Positions 26,450-35,261 of a stretch of 64,000 nucleotides of DNA are shown one piece after another. The notes below the pieces were generated by a model, which was not told the origin of the DNA, ran no database searches, and was given only the letters and a program-made list of their open reading frames with translations. This DNA comes from an uncultured Christensenella sp. (GTDB lineage Bacteria; Bacillota; Clostridia; Christensenellales; UBA3700). The DNA is taken from assembly GCA_910583735.1 (NCBI GenBank), contig CAJTXS010000005.1, forward strand, positions 22,645 through 86,644, in the 5' to 3' direction. Positions within the stretch are counted from its first letter, which is position 1. Each line of letters begins with the position of its first letter. The translations under genes and the position numbers were made by a program.

Positions 26450-27061
26450 TTATTTTGTTTGGTAGATACTATGAATTGCCTGTTGTATATATCTTTTCCC
26501 TTGTTCAACAATGTTAAAGGAATTGTTTGAAAAACACCATGTAGCCATTGTACCCCTTACTATACTTTCCAAATAATTAAAGATTTCTTCACTTGAAAAG
26601 TCCGAGGAAGAATAAGATATGCTTGATTGTATTTCATCAAAAAGTATTTTAGAAAAATGTCGATTACTAAAATGCTCTGATGGTCCGGGTATACAAGCAC
26701 TTAAATTTAACGAATATGCTAGGCAAGTAAGTTCATAACCAGCATAGTCTGCAAATTCAAATTCCAGATTTAAAAAGTAAGTAATGCGTTCAATTATAGA
26801 TTTATTAGGATTAGTAGTTACAAACTCTGTATAGTGATTGGAAATATAAGTTCCCATATCTGCATAGTAACTTTCCCTCACTATATCTTCCTTAGACTTA
26901 TAATGAACATAAAAAGAACCTTTTGCCAATCCAGCCGCTTTACAAATCTCACTTATAGTTACATTATCATAACCTTTGCTTTTTATAAGGGCAACTGAGG
27001 TTTCAAAAATCCTTTTTTTAGTATCAGCCGCCTTGTCTTTTCGTGATTTTTTTTGTTCCAT
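26450..27061 (-). CDS. TetR-family transcriptional regulator
   Basis: 203 aa. N-terminal TetR helix-turn-helix (KKRIFETSVALIKSKGYDNVTISEICKAAGLAKGSFYVHYKSKEDIV, ~14-60) and a variable ligand-binding domain. Base and codon use (many AT-rich codons) differ sharply from the flanking genes, so it looks acquired. It is divergent from the YciI-like gene; two TGACYGYAGTCA sites between them are its probable operators. Ligand unknown. Confidence 0.9.
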   Translation of the reverse strand: MEQKKSRKDKAADTKKRIFETSVALIKSKGYDNVTISEICKAAGLAKGSFYVHYKSKEDIVRESYYADMGTYISNHYTEFVTTNPNKSIIERITYFLNLEFEFADYAGYELTCLAYSLNLSACIPGPSEHFSNRHFSKILFDEIQSSISYSSSDFSSEEIFNYLESIVRGTMATWCFSNNSFNIVEQGKRYIQQAIHSIYQTK

Positions 27062-27085
27062 TTTACACTCCTTATTAAAGTAGTA

Positions 27086-27141
27086 TTGACATTACAACGT
27101 ATCAGAGATATAATAATGACCGCAGTCATTGACTGTAGTCA
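27086..27141 (+). promoter_or_regulatory. Promoter of the YciI-like gene with two TetR-type operators
   Basis: TTGACA (27086-27091), 17-nt spacer, TATAAT (27109-27114). Two near-identical 12-bp palindromic sites follow: TGACCGCAGTCA (27117-27128) and TGACTGTAGTCA (27130-27141). They cover the expected transcription start, so a bound repressor would block it. Confidence 0.82.
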
Positions 27142-27176
27142 CTATTATTTTAACACATTTTTGCAGGAGGCTCAAT

Positions 27177-27473
27177 ATGTTTATCTTTAACTTGACTTAT
27201 GTCAAACCAATTTCAGAAGTTGAGAAGTATTTACCAGCGCACATCAATTATTTAGAAGAACATTATGATACTAAAGATTTTATTTGCTCTGGAAGAAAAA
27301 TTCCAAGAACAGGGGGAATAATTCTATGTAATTGCAATACAAAACAGGACGCAGAACGAATCATTGAATGTGACCCATTTTTTCAAGAGAAAATTGCTCA
27401 ATATGAAATAGTGGAATTTATACCATCTAAATCATCAGAATCATTTAAAGCAATCATAGCAGAAACAAGATAA
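27177..27473 (+). CDS. YciI-like small protein under TetR control
   Basis: 98 aa from MFIFNLTYVKPISEVEKYLPAHINYLEEHY, which matches the ferredoxin-like YciI family (small dimeric proteins, some with hydrolytic or lyase activity). AGGAGG precedes the ATG at 27177 by 6 nt; an upstream in-frame ATG lacks a site and would lie in the operators. Function in this context unknown. It probably was first in a longer regulated unit that is no longer here. Confidence 0.78.
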   Translation: MFIFNLTYVKPISEVEKYLPAHINYLEEHYDTKDFICSGRKIPRTGGIILCNCNTKQDAERIIECDPFFQEKIAQYEIVEFIPSKSSESFKAIIAETR

Positions 27474-27532
27474 CAAAACAAGTCAGATAATAGAATAATG
27501 ACGCCCCATGTGGGAGAAAGGGGGAATAGTTT

Positions 27533-27991
27533 ATGCCTTGTACAGAAGCATACAGAGAACACATCATGTATACTTTTAACGGCTTTTGCAAGACTGTCAT
27601 ACGCCACGCAGCTATCAACGCATGGCGTGACAGGAGCAGACGGCGGCAAAAAGAAATATCCCTTGAATACCTCACAGAAGAAAAGTTTTACCCATTAGGC
27701 ACAACAGACGAATATTTTGAAGCACCCTATGAAGAATACCCCATTACGATATGCGGTCAGACAATCATCCTCACCAATGGGGAGCTTGCCGCCGCCCTGT
27801 TATCTCTGCCAGAGAAGAACCGGGAAATCATTTTCCTTTATTTTTTTGGGCATTACACACAGCAGGAAATCGGGGAAATGTACGGACGCTGCCGGAGTAC
27901 GACCGGGTATCAAATCCGCAGGACTTTACAGCTCCTGCACAAAGAAATGGAGGTGCTTTCACATGGGGAATCCGAACCTTTTACCTTATGA
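27533..27991 (+). CDS. Sigma-70 region 4-like protein of a Tn916-type conjugative element
   Basis: 152 aa. Residues ~75-140 form a sigma region 4-like helix-turn-helix (ALLSLPEKNREIIFLYFFGHYTQQEIGEMYG...TTGYQIRRTLQLLHKEM). The N-terminus (YREHIMYTFNGFCKTVIRHAA) is typical of the small sigma-like genes in Tn916-family elements. AAAGGGGG lies upstream of the ATG. It overlaps the following HTH remnant by 29 nt, as in intact elements. No integrase, excisionase or transfer genes are near, so it is an element remnant. Confidence 0.85.
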   Translation: MPCTEAYREHIMYTFNGFCKTVIRHAAINAWRDRSRRRQKEISLEYLTEEKFYPLGTTDEYFEAPYEEYPITICGQTIILTNGELAAALLSLPEKNREIIFLYFFGHYTQQEIGEMYGRCRSTTGYQIRRTLQLLHKEMEVLSHGESEPFTL

Positions 27992-28214
27992 AACGATTGT
28001 CCGGGCGACCAGCGGCGAGCCGGAAGCCGTGGACGAAAACATAAGGCATATCGCTTATCATATGATTATCGATATACCTTTGAGTAAGTATTTGGAAAAG
28101 ACGGTTTTCAATCAATCGGACAGCGCTCTCTTACTCCAATCTACGGGCGTCCTTCCGTTGTCTATCAGAAAGCCGTTGGCTCTGGAAAAATGTCTGCATT
28201 CCAAGAAGCCTTGA
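27963..28214 (+). pseudogene. Truncated helix-turn-helix gene of the same conjugative element
   Basis: Starts MGNPNLLPYETIVRATSGEP, the near-invariant opening of the small HTH protein that follows the sigma-like gene in Tn916-type elements. After EAVDE (about codon 25, near 28035) similarity stops. The frame then runs into unrelated sequence and across the 3' end of ung on the other strand. I read this as the deletion or insertion joint of the element. Confidence 0.78.
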
Positions 28215-28795
28215 TAGAAAGAAAGCGGAGAGGGATGCACAGACGTGAGCACCAGATGCTTGGGATTGGTCACGAGCTTGCCCTTAGCCTTAGCGTAGCC
28301 GCCCCACAGCATAAAAACGGTAGGCGTGTCGCTGTCGTTTATTATCCTGATGACATAGTCGGTAAATCTCTCCCAGCCCTTTCCCGCATGAGAGCCCGAC
28401 TGTCCCGCCCTTACGGTAAGCACGGCGTTGAGCAGCAATACTCCTTGCTTAGCCCAGCCCCTGAGATCTCCGTTGTCTGTGGGCGGAATACCCATGTCGT
28501 ACTCGAGCGCCTTATATATGTTGACGAGCGACGGCGGGCACTTGACTCCCTCGCCTACGGAAAAGCACATACCGTTGGCTTGACCTTCTCCGATGTAAGG
28601 GTCTTGACCTATGATAACCACCTTTACGTTCTCAAACGGCGTATGCGCAAAGGCGCTGAGTATATCTCGCTTGGGCGGATAAATAACGCGCGTGGAATAC
28701 TCCTCGTTAAGGAAATTGCGCAAGGTGTCGAAGTAGTCGCTGTCGAACTGCGCCTTGAGCAGAGAGTCCCAACTGTTGCCGAGATGCGATGCCAT
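28112..28795 (-). CDS. ung: Uracil-DNA glycosylase, family 1
   Basis: 227 aa. Removes uracil from DNA for base excision repair. Family 1 motifs: water-activating loop IGQDPYIGEGQANGMCFSV, LLLNAVLTVR with the uracil-binding Asn, and the Leu-loop SVHPSPLS with its His. One oddity: the usual GQDPYH reads GQDPYI here. Overlaps the PHP gene by a few bases downstream of it. Full length, so the enzyme is likely active. Confidence 0.93.
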   Translation of the reverse strand: MASHLGNSWDSLLKAQFDSDYFDTLRNFLNEEYSTRVIYPPKRDILSAFAHTPFENVKVVIIGQDPYIGEGQANGMCFSVGEGVKCPPSLVNIYKALEYDMGIPPTDNGDLRGWAKQGVLLLNAVLTVRAGQSGSHAGKGWERFTDYVIRIINDSDTPTVFMLWGGYAKAKGKLVTNPKHLVLTSVHPSPLSFYQGFLECRHFSRANGFLIDNGRTPVDWSKRALSD

Positions 28796-28797
28796 AC

Positions 28798-29601
28798 TTA
28801 TACCAGCCTTTCGCCTATGGGGCGATGATTGAGATAGCGGAATATATACTTAAAGCCCATATCTTTAAGCGCGTCGACTACCTTATCGTAATTGATAAGC
28901 AACCAGTCGGGATTATGCGCGTCGGAGCCGAAAGTGATGAGCTCTCCGCCCAGCTCCCTATATCTGCGCACAATATCACTCTCGGGGATAAAAGGCGTAT
29001 CGGTGCCCCGTCCGTTGACTTCCAGCGCCTTACCCTTGTCTATAATCGACTTAAGTATACTGTCTATCATATCGGGGAACTCGCCGTACTTGAGCGCTCT
29101 GTCCTCGTAAGGAGACTTACGCGCGACATAACCGATATGCCCTATTATATCGTAATCGTAAGGCGCCTGCACGCTGGCTGCCACCGCGCGCAGATATTCG
29201 CCGTACGCCTCCGCCCTGCCGCAATCGAAATAGGACCGGTCATAACAGTCTTGAGCGCCGACCATATGTACAGAGTTAATCAGTACATCGGTATGATACT
29301 TGCCTGTAATGTCCGAGTACAGAGCGTCGGCTGGCGCATAGTAGCCCATCTCCAGACCGATGCCCAACTCTATCTTGCCCTTATACTCGTCTTTGAGCCT
29401 CTCGAGCGAAGAAAAGTGGGCGTCCAAATCTATCTGCCTCACCCACTGAAAGCCGTCAATCAACTGACAGTCCCTGTCGCAGTGGTCGGTGAGCGCAAGA
29501 TATCCCGCGCCCTTAGCTATCGCGCCGTCGAGCATTACGCGTGCGGGAGTATTGCTGTCGTGAGAATGCTCGCAGTGACTGTGACAATCCGCAGCTAACA
29601 C
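28798..29601 (-). CDS. hisJ: PHP-family phosphatase, probable histidinol-phosphatase HisJ
   Basis: 267 aa. PHP metal motifs: DCHSHCEHSHDS near the N-terminus, LTDHCD, and the late GSDAHNPDWLLINYD. This matches the HisJ (HisK) type of histidinol phosphatase, and the his operon in this window lacks any other enzyme for that step. Starts with GTG preceded by GGAGG, 2 nt after the dehydrogenase stop. Assigning HisJ over another PHP phosphatase relies on pathway completeness. Confidence 0.8.
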   Translation of the reverse strand: MLAADCHSHCEHSHDSNTPARVMLDGAIAKGAGYLALTDHCDRDCQLIDGFQWVRQIDLDAHFSSLERLKDEYKGKIELGIGLEMGYYAPADALYSDITGKYHTDVLINSVHMVGAQDCYDRSYFDCGRAEAYGEYLRAVAASVQAPYDYDIIGHIGYVARKSPYEDRALKYGEFPDMIDSILKSIIDKGKALEVNGRGTDTPFIPESDIVRRYRELGGELITFGSDAHNPDWLLINYDKVVDALKDMGFKYIFRYLNHRPIGERLV

Positions 29602-29603
29602 TA

Positions 29604-30824
29604 TTACGCCTCCGTCTTGACGCCGTTGACCTTGCGATACATGGCGGCAAAGTCGTCCTTGCCCATGAGGACCGGCACGGGATAGAGTGGATTGGCCTCG
29701 TCATACGCGTGCTTGCACATAATAGGCAAGTCCTCTTCCTTGATTATACCGCCGAAGTTGTCGGGGATATTCATATATGCGTTCATGTCCTTGATAGCTT
29801 GGATAAAGGCAAGGGCTTTTTCCTTATTGTCTGCGCCCTCTATGCCCGCGGCGTCCGCCAAGCGAGCGAGTTTTGCGTAGACCTTCTCGCCGTAAAACTC
29901 GAGCAGATAAGGCAACAACACGGCATTGGCAAGTCCGTGAGGAACGCCGTACTGTCCGCCCAGCGTGTGCGCCATAGCATGCACATTGCCGACGTAAGCG
30001 CGGGTAAACGCAACGCCTGCGTCGAATGCAGCTATCTGCATATTGCTGCGCGCTTCCATATCGGACCCGTCGTCGTACGCTCTCTTGAGATACTTGAAGA
30101 TAAGCGCCGTGGCATTGATTGCCTTGGCCTTGGTCTCCTTGGTATTGCTGTTGCCGATATAAGCCTCCACGGCGTGGCACAGCGCGTCCATGCCCGTAGT
30201 GGAAGTGACTTTCTTAGGCAAGCCTACCGTCAACTTGGGGTCGAGCACCGCATATCTGGGAATAAGTACGAAATCATTGATAGGATACTTCTCATGTGTC
30301 TCGGGATTGCTGATGACTGCAGCAAGCGTCGTCTCGCTTCCCGTACCTGCAGTAGTAGGTATTGCAAAGAGCGGAGGAAGCTTACGTCTCACCTTAAGGA
30401 TGCCCTTCATCTTGTGCACCGGCTTATTGGGGCGAGCAAGTCTCGCGCCCACCGCCTTGGCGCAGTCCATGGGGGAACCGCCGCCGAAAGCTATAATAGC
30501 CCTTGCATTGCACGCGGCAAACATATCGCAAGCGTCCTCGACGTTATTAATAGTGGGATTGGGCACCGTCCTATCGTATACGCCGCAGATTATACCCTCT
30601 GCGTCCAGCGCCTCGATGAGAGGATTGCACAGTCCGAGACTGCTGATGCCACCGTCCGTAATCAATAGCACGCTCTCGATACCCATATCCTTTATGTACT
30701 TAGGCAATCCAAGCACTCCGTCCTCTAATTGGAGCACTTCGGGCTTGCGCCATGGCATAAAGGGGATTACCATACGGAATACCGACTGAAAAGTCCTGCA
30801 CCACATCTTGCTGAATACGTTCAT
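29604..30824 (-). CDS. Iron-containing alcohol dehydrogenase (group III)
   Basis: 406 aa. Nucleotide-binding GGGSPMDCAKAVG, TTAGTGSETT and metal ligands in GMDALCHAVEAY and HAMAHTLGGQYGVPHG. NAD(P)H-dependent interconversion of an alcohol and aldehyde or ketone; likely fermentative or linked to the aldolase cluster upstream. GGTAGGTGG lies upstream of the ATG. Substrate not predictable. Confidence 0.92.
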   Translation of the reverse strand: MNVFSKMWCRTFQSVFRMVIPFMPWRKPEVLQLEDGVLGLPKYIKDMGIESVLLITDGGISSLGLCNPLIEALDAEGIICGVYDRTVPNPTINNVEDACDMFAACNARAIIAFGGGSPMDCAKAVGARLARPNKPVHKMKGILKVRRKLPPLFAIPTTAGTGSETTLAAVISNPETHEKYPINDFVLIPRYAVLDPKLTVGLPKKVTSTTGMDALCHAVEAYIGNSNTKETKAKAINATALIFKYLKRAYDDGSDMEARSNMQIAAFDAGVAFTRAYVGNVHAMAHTLGGQYGVPHGLANAVLLPYLLEFYGEKVYAKLARLADAAGIEGADNKEKALAFIQAIKDMNAYMNIPDNFGGIIKEEDLPIMCKHAYDEANPLYPVPVLMGKDDFAAMYRKVNGVKTEA

Positions 30825-30876
30825 AATACCACCTACCGATAATTAACTATATATTTCGGATTAACCGATTAATTGC

Positions 30877-32106
30877 TTATATATTTACTCCGCTGCCTAA
30901 GAAAGGAGAATTGTTGCCCGTAGCGTCCGCGCCGATTACTACCTTGCTAACGTCTATGCCGTCGTTAGTAAGCGCCGCGCACTGAGCAAAGACCGCCGGT
31001 CCCAAAGTAACGCTGTCTCCGAGAATTGTCACTTTGGCGAGATACTTGCACTTTTGAAAAGCTGCGTTGCCTATGCTCTTAACGCTACTCGGGATTGTTA
31101 TCTCTCTCAGCTCTGTGCCCGAAAATGCAAATTGCGAAATGCTCTCCATACTCAGTAGACTAATGCTCTTAAGTTTTGTATTGGCAAATGCGTACTGCCC
31201 GAGCCTGGATATCGCGCCCTCGACAACGATATTGGCGTTGACATCTCCATAAAATGCAAATTGCTTTACTTCATTACACTTAGCGGGCAATGTAATATCT
31301 GTAAGCGCGGTACACGAATTAAATGCGCGCGTGCCGATAGAAGTAATATTCTTGCCAAGCACTACGCTCTCGATATAATTGCAGTTGCCGAAAGCCCAGT
31401 CGGGAATAAACGTAGCTGCGTCTGAGATTATCACCGTCGTAAGCGAATGTGGCATCTTATTGTTCTTCTCGCCGGAATATGTGCCGCCTTGACCTCCGAA
31501 TAGGTAAGGTATTCCGTAATTCTCACCGTCCGTCTCTTGAGCGTTTCTGCCCGCATAAGGGAGGGTGAGCGACGTTAGCGATACGCAGCCGTTAAATGCG
31601 CCGCCGCCTATCTCTTTTACGCTGTCGGGTATGTTAATCGACTTTACGCTCCTGCAACCCTTAAAAGCCTCGCTTGCAACCGCAGTCACGGGCTTGCCCG
31701 AATACTCCGCCGCAACAGTTAAGGTATCGGCAAGATACGCCGCATTGTCGGTAGTGCCCGTCACGGTATAGCTCTCGCCGCTGCTATCGAGGGTATATAC
31801 AACCCTGCTCGTCCATACGGCGGTCAAAGTAACTTCGCCGTCTATGCGCACCTTGTCGTCGACGCCGTAGACATTGCCGTCATTGTCCTTCCATTGCAGC
31901 AAGTCATAGCCTTCCTTTACCGGCTTATACTTGGACAGATTGACGTCCTTTCCCTCATATACGGATATATCCCTGCCCGTCTTGCCCTTGAGCTCGCCGC
32001 CGTTGTAATCAAGCGTCACGGCATGCTTTGGTCCGCAAGAAACCAGTATGCCGCAGAGCGCCGCAATAAGCAATACGACTATCAGTACAGAAACTATCTT
32101 CTTCAT
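30877..32106 (-). CDS. Leucine-rich-repeat (BspA-type) lipoprotein
   Basis: 409 aa from MKKIVSVLIVVLLIAALCGILVSCG, a signal peptide with lipobox LVSC. Residues ~30-80 form a repeat of the InlB B type (VTLDYNGGELKGK...YKPVKEGYDLLQWKD). After that come ~8 BspA-like leucine-rich repeats (EAFKGCRSVKSINIPDSVKEIGGGAFNGC and similar). A surface adhesin or binding protein is likely. The ATG at 32106 is placed by GGGGAGAC; the upstream in-frame ATG would extend past the signal peptide. It follows sigH closely. Confidence 0.88.
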   Translation of the reverse strand: MKKIVSVLIVVLLIAALCGILVSCGPKHAVTLDYNGGELKGKTGRDISVYEGKDVNLSKYKPVKEGYDLLQWKDNDGNVYGVDDKVRIDGEVTLTAVWTSRVVYTLDSSGESYTVTGTTDNAAYLADTLTVAAEYSGKPVTAVASEAFKGCRSVKSINIPDSVKEIGGGAFNGCVSLTSLTLPYAGRNAQETDGENYGIPYLFGGQGGTYSGEKNNKMPHSLTTVIISDAATFIPDWAFGNCNYIESVVLGKNITSIGTRAFNSCTALTDITLPAKCNEVKQFAFYGDVNANIVVEGAISRLGQYAFANTKLKSISLLSMESISQFAFSGTELREITIPSSVKSIGNAAFQKCKYLAKVTILGDSVTLGPAVFAQCAALTNDGIDVSKVVIGADATGNNSPFLGSGVNI

Positions 32107-32131
32107 AATGTCTCCCCGCAGGCGCACACGT

Positions 32132-32674
32132 CTACGATCTACCCGCGATTGCCTTAATCTTTCTTTTAATCTTCTGCAGGGCGTTGTCGACGCCCTTAAT
32201 ATTGATATCCGCCTCGCTCGCTATCTCGGCGTAACTCTTGCCTTCGATATACATGCGAAGCACCTTATATTCTTTATCGTTAAGCTCGTCTTTTATTCGC
32301 GCTTTGAGCTCCTCGCCCTCTATATTGCCGAATATCTCCGCTTCCGCATCCGATATTGCGTTAAAGGTATCGATCGGCACGGATTCGTTAAGCGGTCTGT
32401 TTTTGTAACGCGAAGCGCTCTTGACCGCGTCGAGTATGCGAGACTTGATACACGCATGCGCATAAGTCGAGAATTTTCCGCCGCAGTCCTTATAAGTCAT
32501 CACGGCTTTAAACAAGCCTATCATACCTTCCTGCCATGCGTCGTCCTGCGTAGCGCCCACAATATAATATCTGCGCGCTATGGACGATACCATACCCATA
32601 TAGTTGTTGATGAGCGTCTCCGCGGCGTCGGCGTCGCCCGCCTGCGCCATACGAAGGAGTTCGCTCTCTTCCAT
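32132..32674 (-). CDS. sigH: RNA polymerase sigma factor SigH-like
   Basis: 180 aa. Sigma region 2 (NNYMGMVSSIARRYYIVGATQDDAWQEGMIGLFKAV) and region 4 (DKEYKVLRMYIEGKSYAEIASEADINIKGVDNALQKIK). Sigma-70 family without region 1, close to the SigH type that in Clostridia and Bacillus controls transition-phase and early sporulation genes. The order mrnC-thyX-rlmB-sigH is the conserved setting of sigH. It overlaps rlmB by one base. Confidence 0.88.
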   Translation of the reverse strand: MEESELLRMAQAGDADAAETLINNYMGMVSSIARRYYIVGATQDDAWQEGMIGLFKAVMTYKDCGGKFSTYAHACIKSRILDAVKSASRYKNRPLNESVPIDTFNAISDAEAEIFGNIEGEELKARIKDELNDKEYKVLRMYIEGKSYAEIASEADINIKGVDNALQKIKRKIKAIAGRS

Positions 32675-33393
32675 CAGTTAAGCCTCTGTCTGATAAGTTC
32701 GTAACACAATATGCCGCACGCAACAGAAGCGTTGAGCGAATTGACCTTACCCGACTGCGGTATCGATACCGCCCTGTCGCAGAGCGAAGACGTAAGCGCC
32801 TTGACGCCGAATCCCTCGCTGCCGATTACGATAGCCGTGTCGTCTCTCATATCTACGTCGTACATGACATCGCCTTTCATATCTGCGCAGTAAACTTTAA
32901 CGAAGTCTTGCTTGAGCATACGTATCGTGTCGTTGACATTGTTTACAGCCGCTACCTTTACGTGCTGAGCCGCGCCCGACGACACCTTAACTACCGTGCC
33001 GTTGACGCCGACTGCGCGACGCTTGGGTATGACTATGCCGTGCGCGCCCGCGCACTCCGCAGCTCGCAATATACTGCCGAGATTATGCGGGTCCTCTATG
33101 CCGTCGAGAATAAGCAAAAACAGCTTCTCTCCCTTAGCCTTAGCCAAAGCGCGTATATCTTCGAGCGTAGAATACTTATAGTCTTCCACCACCGCTATTA
33201 TACCGCGGTGCGCGCCGCTGTCGGACAGCTTGTCCAGCTCCTTCTTGTCGCAGAATACGACGCGCGCGCCCTTAGACTTGGACTTGTCGACTATGTCTTC
33301 CATTCCGTGCAGTCCCTTCTGCACATAAAGTCTGCCTATCGCCGTACCTGCGGCGAGAGCTTCTCTGATACTGTTTCTGCCTTCTATTACCAT
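32674..33393 (-). CDS. rlmB: 23S rRNA (guanosine-2'-O)-methyltransferase RlmB
   Basis: 239 aa. SpoU/TrmD fold. Motifs: VIEGRNSIREAL at the N-terminus (substrate-binding domain to ~70), LDGIEDPHNLGSILRAAECAG, VIGSEGFGV and IPQSGKVNSLNASVA. Methylates G2251 of 23S rRNA. Conserved neighbours thyX and sigH. Confidence 0.93.
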   Translation of the reverse strand: MVIEGRNSIREALAAGTAIGRLYVQKGLHGMEDIVDKSKSKGARVVFCDKKELDKLSDSGAHRGIIAVVEDYKYSTLEDIRALAKAKGEKLFLLILDGIEDPHNLGSILRAAECAGAHGIVIPKRRAVGVNGTVVKVSSGAAQHVKVAAVNNVNDTIRMLKQDFVKVYCADMKGDVMYDVDMRDDTAIVIGSEGFGVKALTSSLCDRAVSIPQSGKVNSLNASVACGILCYELIRQRLN

Positions 33394-33398
33394 CTATA

Positions 33399-34142
33399 TT
33401 ATTCCTTATCGCCGCTAAGCGATGCGCGGCGCGCTCTTACTTCCGCCGCCTTGCCGCACGTCATCTTGCCCTCGGAGCAAGCTCCCTTAACGCAAGCGGG
33501 TCCCGCATTGCAGAAGAGATTGGGCGCGACATCTATAAGCAACGTAAGCATCTGCCATGCCACTTCGCGTATCTCCCACTGCGCTCTGTTGCAACATCTG
33601 AGCGATAGGAAGTGCAATAGCTCGCGAGCGTTCATTGTAATCGTCATCTTGGTCTCGGCTGCATTGGGCAGGACAAAACGCGCGTCCTCGTTGGAGCTCT
33701 CTTTAGCTCCGCCCAGCAGCGTCTGCCACTCCTCGTACCAGCCGTGCATCTCGCTCATCTGCGCCTTGTACTTATCCTCGTACTCTTTGCCGAGCGCGGA
33801 TATCGCAGGCGGTACTATGTAATTGAACTCTCCGCTCTTATTGGCGGCTACATATCTCTGTGACTTGACGGAGAAAGACGCTATCCTGTGCCTCGTCACC
33901 TGCGCCAAGAAAGCGCGCGACACGCCCTCTATACCGAAAGTAAACGACGCGTGCTCGAAAGGCGACATATGTCCGAAGCCCGTAAGACGGGATAAGAACT
34001 TGGACACGTCCCCGCTCTCCACTCCCTGCTTGAGGTCCTCTATAGTCGCATCCGAATAACACAGCTTAGCCGACATGGCTACAGTCTGCTCGGGATTGGC
34101 TGTGTAAGTAAGCAATGTTACTTTAGGTTTTACCTGTGGCAT
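33399..34142 (-). CDS. thyX: Flavin-dependent thymidylate synthase ThyX
   Basis: 247 aa from MPQVKPKVTLLTY. Makes dTMP from dUMP with methylene-THF and FADH2. The ThyX signature RHRIASFSVKSQRY is present. The ATG at 34142 is chosen because GGGAGGAG precedes it; an ATG four codons upstream has no site. It suggests that this organism depends on ThyX; no thyA is in the window. Confidence 0.95.
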   Translation of the reverse strand: MPQVKPKVTLLTYTANPEQTVAMSAKLCYSDATIEDLKQGVESGDVSKFLSRLTGFGHMSPFEHASFTFGIEGVSRAFLAQVTRHRIASFSVKSQRYVAANKSGEFNYIVPPAISALGKEYEDKYKAQMSEMHGWYEEWQTLLGGAKESSNEDARFVLPNAAETKMTITMNARELLHFLSLRCCNRAQWEIREVAWQMLTLLIDVAPNLFCNAGPACVKGACSEGKMTCGKAAEVRARRASLSGDKE

Positions 34143-34191
34143 TTCTCCTCCCATGCGACGCCGCGCGCCGCCAATGCGGTTATCCCGCCTA

Positions 34192-34602
34192 TTATTCCGC
34201 TGTCTCCGTCAATGCAAGTATAGTCTCGAGCCGCTGCTTCTGCCCCGTGAGATACAGATATCCCAATACAGCCTCCAGCCCGCTCGCCTTCTTATAGTCG
34301 GCAATACTGGCATTCTTGGCGCCATGCAGCGTATGATTGTTGCGCGCCCTGCGATATATATCCGCCTCGTCCTCGTTGAAGACGGCAATTGCCTTATCCG
34401 CGGACTTAGACTGCGCCCGCGCGCTGATTTGCCCTGCGGCGATATTGTGCAACGCGCCGCTTTTCGCGGTAGATGTCACAGCCAAATACGTCCTGACATA
34501 CAGCGTCTGCACCGAGTCTCCTACGAAAGCAAGCACGAGAGGGTTAAGCTCTCGCGCCTGTTTAGTCGTAATTGTGTCGGGGATAACGGGGATACAATCC
34601 AT
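34192..34602 (-). CDS. mrnC: Mini-ribonuclease III (MrnC)
   Basis: 136 aa from MDCIPVIPDTITTKQARELNP. RNase III catalytic fold without a dsRNA-binding domain: NPLVLAFVGDSVQTLYVRTYL (Asp of the metal site), ARNNHTL, KASGLEAVLGYLYL with the second acidic set. Matures 23S rRNA ends in Firmicutes. ATG at 34602 overlaps the aldolase stop; longer in-frame starts would lie inside that gene. mrnC-thyX-rlmB-sigH order is conserved. Confidence 0.92.
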   Translation of the reverse strand: MDCIPVIPDTITTKQARELNPLVLAFVGDSVQTLYVRTYLAVTSTAKSGALHNIAAGQISARAQSKSADKAIAVFNEDEADIYRRARNNHTLHGAKNASIADYKKASGLEAVLGYLYLTGQKQRLETILALTETAE

Positions 34603-35261
34603 TACTTGCTCATACGCGACACGAAGTAATCGAACAGCAACTCGTCGCTGTATACCGACTGTCCCGTAGCCTTGAGCGTCATCTCCTCGATATAATTCTT
34701 GCAACAACGCTCCATGGCGCGCATTATCTCGAAAGCCTCGTCCATGTCCTTGCCTGCGCAGAACACGCCGTGACTTGCCATAAAGCAGGCGTTGCGTCCC
34801 TTAATAGCCTCTACAGTGCCCTTCTTGAGCGTCTTGGTGCCGGGCAGACCGTACTTTCCTACCCGTATATTTTCGCCGCCGAGCAGCTCCCTATCAGCCT
34901 TGTCCTGCACGGGCAACTCCCTGCGCACAGACGCGAATACCGAGCAATAATAGGGGTGCGAGTGTATAGTCGCGTTAATCTCCGGGCGGTCCGCCATTAC
35001 GCTGGCGTGTATCTTACGCTCGGAAGTCGGCTTCTTGCCGTCTCTCCATATCGAAGGGTCCGCGATGTTGACCACGGGCATATCCTCGGGCTTAAGCGCG
35101 ATGTAGTCCAATCCCGTAGGAGTGACGAGCATGTACTCGCTGTCCAATCTTACCGCGGTATTGCCCCAAGTTCCTTGCACGAGGTTCTCTTTGAGGAGAT
35201 TGACGCCCGCATCTTTAATAACCTGTCTGAGCCTAAGCTCTTCTTCTGCCGTCCATGCCAT
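34602..35261 (-). CDS. Class II aldolase (fuculose-phosphate aldolase-like)
   Basis: 219 aa of the AraD/FucA family. Full set of metal-site residues: catalytic Glu in TSERKIHASV, HSHPYY, and the third His in ASHGVFCAG. GTWGNTAVRL is the phosphate loop. Probably cleaves a ketose 1-phosphate to DHAP plus an aldehyde. The neighbouring gene is a second, incomplete member; FGGY kinase and aminotransferase precede both. Confidence 0.87.
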   Translation of the reverse strand: MAWTAEEELRLRQVIKDAGVNLLKENLVQGTWGNTAVRLDSEYMLVTPTGLDYIALKPEDMPVVNIADPSIWRDGKKPTSERKIHASVMADRPEINATIHSHPYYCSVFASVRRELPVQDKADRELLGGENIRVGKYGLPGTKTLKKGTVEAIKGRNACFMASHGVFCAGKDMDEAFEIMRAMERCCKNYIEEMTLKATGQSVYSDELLFDYFVSRMSK

